Below are positions 6,302-9,419 of a stretch of 9,419 nt of DNA, one piece after another; positions within the stretch are counted from its first letter, which is position 1, and the number at the start of each line of letters is the position of its first letter. The notes under the pieces are model-generated. The model made no database searches and was not told the origin of the DNA. It saw nothing but the letters and a program-made list of their open reading frames with translations. The stretch is from a bacterium (lineage in GTDB: Bacteria; Myxococcota_A; Bradymonadia; UBA7976; UBA1532), in NCBI GenBank assembly GCA_030424955.1, contig JAUHVS010000176.1, forward strand, positions 1 to 9,419, given 5' to 3'. The position numbers and the translations under genes were made by a program.

Positions 6302-7677
6302 GCAAAACCAAGAAGCCCCGCACCCGCTTCATCTGCCAGCAGTGCGCGCAGGAGAGCCAGAAGTGGTTCGGCCGCTGCCCCAGCTGCCAGGCCTGGGGCA
6401 CGCTGGTCGAGGAGAGCGCGCCGGCGGTCACCCCGGGCGCGGGGGGCGGCGCGGCCTTCGGCGCCATCGGCGCGAGCCGGCCCCAGCGCATGATCGACGT
6501 CAAGGGGGCCGACGTGCCCCGGGCGCCCATCGGCATCAGCGAGCTGGATCGGGTGCTGGGCGGCGGCCTGGTGCCGGGCAGCCTGATCCTCGTCGGCGGC
6601 GATCCGGGCATCGGCAAGTCCACCCTGCTGCTGCAGGCGGCCGACCACATCGCGCGCCAGGGCCAGCCGGTGCTCTACGTGACCGGCGAGGAGTCCGCCC
6701 GCCAGACCCGCATGCGCTTCGACCGGGTGAATGCCACCGCCGAGGCGCTGTGGCTCATGGCCGAGACCGCGCTGGAGCGCATCGAGGCCGAGGTCGAGAC
6801 GCTCAACCCGGCGGTGCTGATCATCGACTCGATCCAGACCCTGTTCACCCAGGGCATCGAGTCGGCGCCGGGCAGCGTCAGCCAGCTGCGGGCGGTGACC
6901 GCGCGGCTGATGGCGCTGGCCAAGGGCCGCGAGATCGCCACCTTCCTGGTGGGCCACGTCACGAAGGATGGCGCCATCGCGGGCCCGCGGGTGCTGGAGC
7001 ACATGGTCGACACCGTCCTGTACTTCGAGGGCCAGCGGGGCCACGCGTTTCGGGTGCTGCGGGCGGTCAAGAACCGCTTCGGCAGCACGGACGAGATCGG
7101 CGCCTTCGAGATGCAGGGCAGCGGGCTGGCCGAGGTCACCAACCCCTCGGCGCTGTTCCTGGCCGAGCGGGCGCACAACACCTCGGGCTCGGTGGTGGCG
7201 GGGTCCTTCGAGGGCACCCGGCCGCTGCTGGTCGAGGTGCAGGCGCTGGTGAGCCCGTCGGTGTACGGCACGCCGCGGCGCACGACGATCGGCGTCGACA
7301 GCAACCGCGTCGCGCTGCTGCTGGCGGTGCTCGAGAAGAAGGCGGGGCTCGACATCGCGGGCAGCGACGTCTTCTTGAACGTGGCCGGGGGCCTGCGGCT
7401 CGACGAGCCCGCCGTGGATCTGGCCGTGGTGGCCGCGCTGGCGTCGAGCCACATCGACCGGCCCGTGGACGCGCGCACGGTGGTGTTCGGCGAGGTCGGG
7501 CTGGGCGGCGAGATCCGGGCGGTGGTGGGGGCGCAGGCGCGGGTGGCCGAGGCGCGGCAGCTGGGCTTTGAGCGGGTGGTGCTGCCGGCCAACGACCGCG
7601 CCCAGCTCACCGAGACCGAGGGCGTGCAGCTGATCGGCGTGCGGCACGTGGGCGAGGCGCTGGACGCCCTGTTCTAA
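6298..7677 (+). CDS. radA: DNA repair protein RadA (459 aa)
   Basis: RadA (Sms) is a hexameric RecA-like ATPase that drives branch migration and processing of recombination intermediates alongside RecA in the cytoplasm. All family features are visible in order. The C4 zinc finger uses Cys13, Cys16, Cys27 and Cys30 with the characteristic KWFGRCPSC. Walker A is GDPGIGKST (101-109, Lys107). Walker B is AVLIIDS (Asp177). The RadA-specific KNRFG motif is at 258-262. The C-terminal Lon-protease-like domain follows from about 355 (FLNVAGGLRLDEPAVDLAVV, then FGEVGLGGEIR); as in the family it serves DNA binding and hexamer scaffolding, not proteolysis. Length is normal for the family and no frameshift or lost residue is seen. 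The start is GTG with a good ribosome binding site. It follows the beta-rich protein gene by 52 bases. Its location next to envelope genes looks incidental. Confidence 0.98.
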   Translation: MSKTKKPRTRFICQQCAQESQKWFGRCPSCQAWGTLVEESAPAVTPGAGGGAAFGAIGASRPQRMIDVKGADVPRAPIGISELDRVLGGGLVPGSLILVGGDPGIGKSTLLLQAADHIARQGQPVLYVTGEESARQTRMRFDRVNATAEALWLMAETALERIEAEVETLNPAVLIIDSIQTLFTQGIESAPGSVSQLRAVTARLMALAKGREIATFLVGHVTKDGAIAGPRVLEHMVDTVLYFEGQRGHAFRVLRAVKNRFGSTDEIGAFEMQGSGLAEVTNPSALFLAERAHNTSGSVVAGSFEGTRPLLVEVQALVSPSVYGTPRRTTIGVDSNRVALLLAVLEKKAGLDIAGSDVFLNVAGGLRLDEPAVDLAVVAALASSHIDRPVDARTVVFGEVGLGGEIRAVVGAQARVAEARQLGFERVVLPANDRAQLTETEGVQLIGVRHVGEALDALF

Positions 7678-7884
7678 CAGGGGGTTGAAACTCGCGCACC
7701 GAGCCCGCGCGAGCCGAAGCGTCAGATCCGGGGCGCCGCGCGGGAGGCGATGCAGGGCATCGTCGAGGACGCGGCAACGCCGGCCCCGGCGACTTGGGCG
7801 ATGACGCTGGCGGTGGGAGCGCTTCTCAACCGCCTGCCAACCGCCGCGTGCCCGTCCAGGGCTGGCGCTGGGTGGGCGCGCCGC
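7678..7884. other. Convergent intergenic region without a recognisable gene
   Basis: About 207 bases separate the ends of radA and the minus-strand cysteine-rich gene. Apart from the hairpin at 7691-7713 there is a weaker one, CGCGC (7877-7881) pairing with GCGCG (7888-7892), that spans the stop codon of the minus-strand gene. An open plus frame with ATG 7750 continues into the antisense of that gene, but its lasting openness is explained by codon-aligned antisense of a GC-rich gene, so I do not call it. I see no tRNA-like or mobile-element structure. Confidence 0.6.
7691..7713 (+). terminator. GC-rich hairpin after radA, possible terminator without a T-run
   Basis: A perfect 7-base inverted repeat, CTCGCGC (7691-7697) and GCGCGAG (7707-7713), flanks a 9-base loop and begins 14 bases after the radA stop. 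The following bases (CCGAAGCG) are not T-rich, so it is not a classical intrinsic terminator. It could still pause polymerase or protect the 3' end. Position after the last gene of the plus-strand run supports a terminator role. In DNA this GC-rich such hairpins also arise by chance. Confidence 0.4.
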
Positions 7885-9419
7885 TCAGCGCGTGACGTTG
7901 AGCTGGTAGCGGGCCGGGCGCTCGCAGCCCGCGCAGTCGAGCGCGAGGAACAGCCCGCTGCGGTTGAACGCGATGGGGACGGTGACGCCGCCCCCCAGAT
8001 CGACCCGCACCGGGCCGAACTGCGCGCGGCCGTTGCCGTCGACGAGCCGCATGGTCACGGGATCGGGGCCGCTGCTCGCCAGATCCAAGAACCCGCCCTC
8101 GTTGGCCCGCAGCGCCAGGTTGAACCAGTCGGCGTCTCCCGGACACACCACGCCGGCGATGTCGGCGCCAAAGCGGATGCGCACGGCGTCGTCCGGGCCG
8201 TCGTTGGGCTCGAACAGGTCGTCGTCACAGGCGGGGGCGACGGGGGTGTCGACGAACAGCGCGTACTCGGTAGGGGCGTCGCCCACCCGGGTGATCTCGA
8301 CGCTGCCCCCGGCGGTCCCGTCGACGGAGAGGCCCTGGCCCGCGGCGATCTGTCGGTCGTCCACCAGCCGGCGGCGGCTGTCGCGCAGGCGCAGGCGCAG
8401 GCGGCCCGAGATGGCCTGCAGCTCGATGACCGTGGCCTGGTCGGGCAGGCGGTACAGGTCGGGGTCGTCACAGGCCGTGGCGTCGGCCAAGAAGGGCGTG
8501 GCGAGGCGGGTCGCGCTGTCGAGGGTGTCGTTCGGCTCGAAGGCGTCGGCGAAACAGGCCGGCGGGGGGGCCTCGCAGGTGAGCTCAGGCACGCACAGGC
8601 TGAGCCCGCCCGCGCCGGCCTCGACGCAGAACTGGCCGGGTGCGCAGCCGCCCTGGCCGCACGCGGGGGCGCAGTAGGGCTGCGGATCGGCCGGGTCGAT
8701 CTGCAGGCAGATGCCCTGGCTGTCGCAGCCATCGCCGGGCACGCAGGGCGCACACCCGAGGGCAGGATCGCTGGGGATGCAGCGCCCGGCGAGGCAGCCG
8801 GTGCCCGCGGCACAGTCGCCCTGGTCTGCGCAGAAGGGCTGCAGCGGCCGGCAGGTGCCGTCGACGCAGCGGCGGTCGGCCGCGCAGTCCTGGGGGCCGT
8901 CGCAGGGCTGGGGCGGCTCGCACACCCCCGCCTGGCACACCCCGCTCTCGCAGTCGCGGTCGGCGCGGCAGTCGCCGCCGTAGCAGAAGTCGAAGGGCTC
9001 ACACCACGGGCCGGCGCACTGGAAGCCGCGGGGGCACTGGCCCGCGACGCAGGCGGGCAGGCAGAAGGTCAGCGTGCTGCCGTCCAGGTCCACGCACAGC
9101 AGCCCGGGGCCGCAGGGCTGGCCGTCGCCGCAGGGCAGGCAGGTCCGGCGCCGCGGGCCCTCGACGCAGCGGCCCGAGGCGGTGTCGCACGCCTGGTCGC
9201 CCGGGCACTGGCCGTCGGCCAGGCAGTCCACACACTGGGGCCGGGGGGTGGGCCGGCAGCGCTGGTCGGCGGGGCACCCCCCGCAGGCGTCGGTGTCGAG
9301 GCAGCGCCCCCCCACGCACCGCGGCGCGTCGGCGGGGCAGTCGGCGTCTCCCCGACAGCCCTCCGCGCGGGCGCACTGGCCGTCGACGCACAGCGGGGCG
9401 TCGGCGGGGCAGTCGGCGT
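7885..9419 (-). CDS. Secreted cysteine-rich protein with two C-terminal EPND beta-sandwich domains, N-terminus missing
   Basis: The frame is open from the right edge to TGA 7887-7885, so 510 residues are visible and the start lies outside the window. The first 290 or so residues hold nearly 50 cysteines in short units such as CPADAPxCVxGxC, CDTASGRC and CAAGTGCLAGRC. These resemble the cysteine-rich surface proteins common in Myxococcota and should be disulfide-bonded outside the cytoplasm. Two tandem domains follow, each opening with (F)EPND, at 8538-8527 and 8211-8200 and about 110 residues apart. Each continues with Ala-Thr/Val-Arg, then DPDLYRL or DADWFNLAL, then beta strands. This is the pattern of the bacterial pre-peptidase C-terminal (PPC) domain family. 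The protein ends YQLNVTR with no membrane anchor or sorting tail. A surface, adhesion or matrix role is plausible but inferred; there is no enzyme domain in the visible part. It is convergent with radA and not linked to it. Confidence 0.88.
   Translation of the reverse strand, partial: ADCPADAPLCVDGQCARAEGCRGDADCPADAPRCVGGRCLDTDACGGCPADQRCRPTPRPQCVDCLADGQCPGDQACDTASGRCVEGPRRRTCLPCGDGQPCGPGLLCVDLDGSTLTFCLPACVAGQCPRGFQCAGPWCEPFDFCYGGDCRADRDCESGVCQAGVCEPPQPCDGPQDCAADRRCVDGTCRPLQPFCADQGDCAAGTGCLAGRCIPSDPALGCAPCVPGDGCDSQGICLQIDPADPQPYCAPACGQGGCAPGQFCVEAGAGGLSLCVPELTCEAPPPACFADAFEPNDTLDSATRLATPFLADATACDDPDLYRLPDQATVIELQAISGRLRLRLRDSRRRLVDDRQIAAGQGLSVDGTAGGSVEITRVGDAPTEYALFVDTPVAPACDDDLFEPNDGPDDAVRIRFGADIAGVVCPGDADWFNLALRANEGGFLDLASSGPDPVTMRLVDGNGRAQFGPVRVDLGGGVTVPIAFNRSGLFLALDCAGCERPARYQLNVTR
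9326..9419 (-). repeat. Near-exact direct repeat inside the cysteine-rich gene
   Basis: The same 22 bases occur at 9326-9347 and 9398-9419, offset by 72 bases (24 codons), in the same reading frame. Both encode (D)ADCPADAP, each followed by a CVxGxC unit. The second copy touches the window edge, so the repeat array probably continues outside. Identity at the DNA level, including third positions, indicates recent duplication or gene conversion of the Cys-rich unit. Confidence 0.85.

Noticed and set aside
6004..7647. Minus-strand frame of 547 codons opposite radA
   Set aside because: It is codon-aligned antisense of radA, rich in His, Gln, Arg and Ala, with no domain.
7750..9419. Plus-strand open frame beginning MQGIVEDAATPAPATWAM and running under the cysteine-rich gene
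   Set aside because: The first 30 residues look protein-like, but the frame then becomes the codon-aligned antisense of a well-supported gene, where stops are rare because that gene seldom uses the codons TTA, CTA or TCA. It has no clear ribosome binding site.
1..9419. A complete defence or mobile-element system
   Set aside because: No integrase, transposase, nuclease, toxin or reverse transcriptase motif was seen, and radA is a housekeeping gene. Kinase and transglutaminase-like genes alone do not make a known defence set.

Overview
The window is very GC-rich and densely coding. It carries seven protein genes, two of them cut by the window edges, and no RNA gene, insertion sequence or CRISPR array that I can see. 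The gene set is a eukaryote-like Ser/Thr kinase with a zinc ribbon and a C-terminal membrane anchor, a very large secreted TPR/DUF3857/transglutaminase protein, and a secreted cysteine-rich protein with 'EPND' beta-sandwich domains. This set, with the extreme third-position GC, suggests a member of the Myxococcota or a related former deltaproteobacterial lineage. That assignment is inference; no rRNA or other phylogenetic marker beyond radA is present.

Layout from left to right. (1) Positions 1-150, minus strand: the first 50 codons of a lipoprotein gene, whose GTG start overlaps the stop of the next gene by 4 bases. (2) Positions 147-3686, minus strand: a 1179-residue exported protein with a beta-sandwich, a helical TPR-like region, DUF3857, a transglutaminase-like domain with an intact Cys-His-Asp triad, and a C-terminal beta domain. 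(3) Positions 3687-3798: a 112-base divergent promoter region. (4) Positions 3799-5466, plus strand: a 555-residue Ser/Thr kinase with an N-terminal zinc ribbon, a Pro-rich linker carrying a 15-base tandem repeat, and a tail-anchor helix. (5) Positions 5550-6245, plus strand: a 231-residue exported, beta-rich, probably outer-membrane protein of unknown function. (6) Positions 6298-7677, plus strand: radA, the recombination and branch-migration ATPase, in complete canonical form. (7) Positions 7678-7884: a convergent intergenic gap with a GC hairpin just after radA. (8) Positions 7885-9419, minus strand: a cysteine-rich secreted protein ending in two 'EPND' domains, with its N-terminus outside the window.

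The minus-strand pair (transglutaminase-like protein, then lipoprotein) is almost certainly translationally coupled and probably acts in the cell envelope. The plus-strand trio (kinase, beta-rich protein, radA) is co-directional with gaps of 83 and 52 bases and may be one transcript, but no functional link between them is obvious. Between the beta-rich protein and radA a 19-codon frame overlaps both neighbours by GTGA, which could couple them or could be chance.

I see no clear new multi-gene system. The most unusual items are the domain architecture of the transglutaminase-like protein, the repeat-bearing kinase linker, the tiny bridging frame and the near-exact DNA repeats in the cysteine-rich gene.
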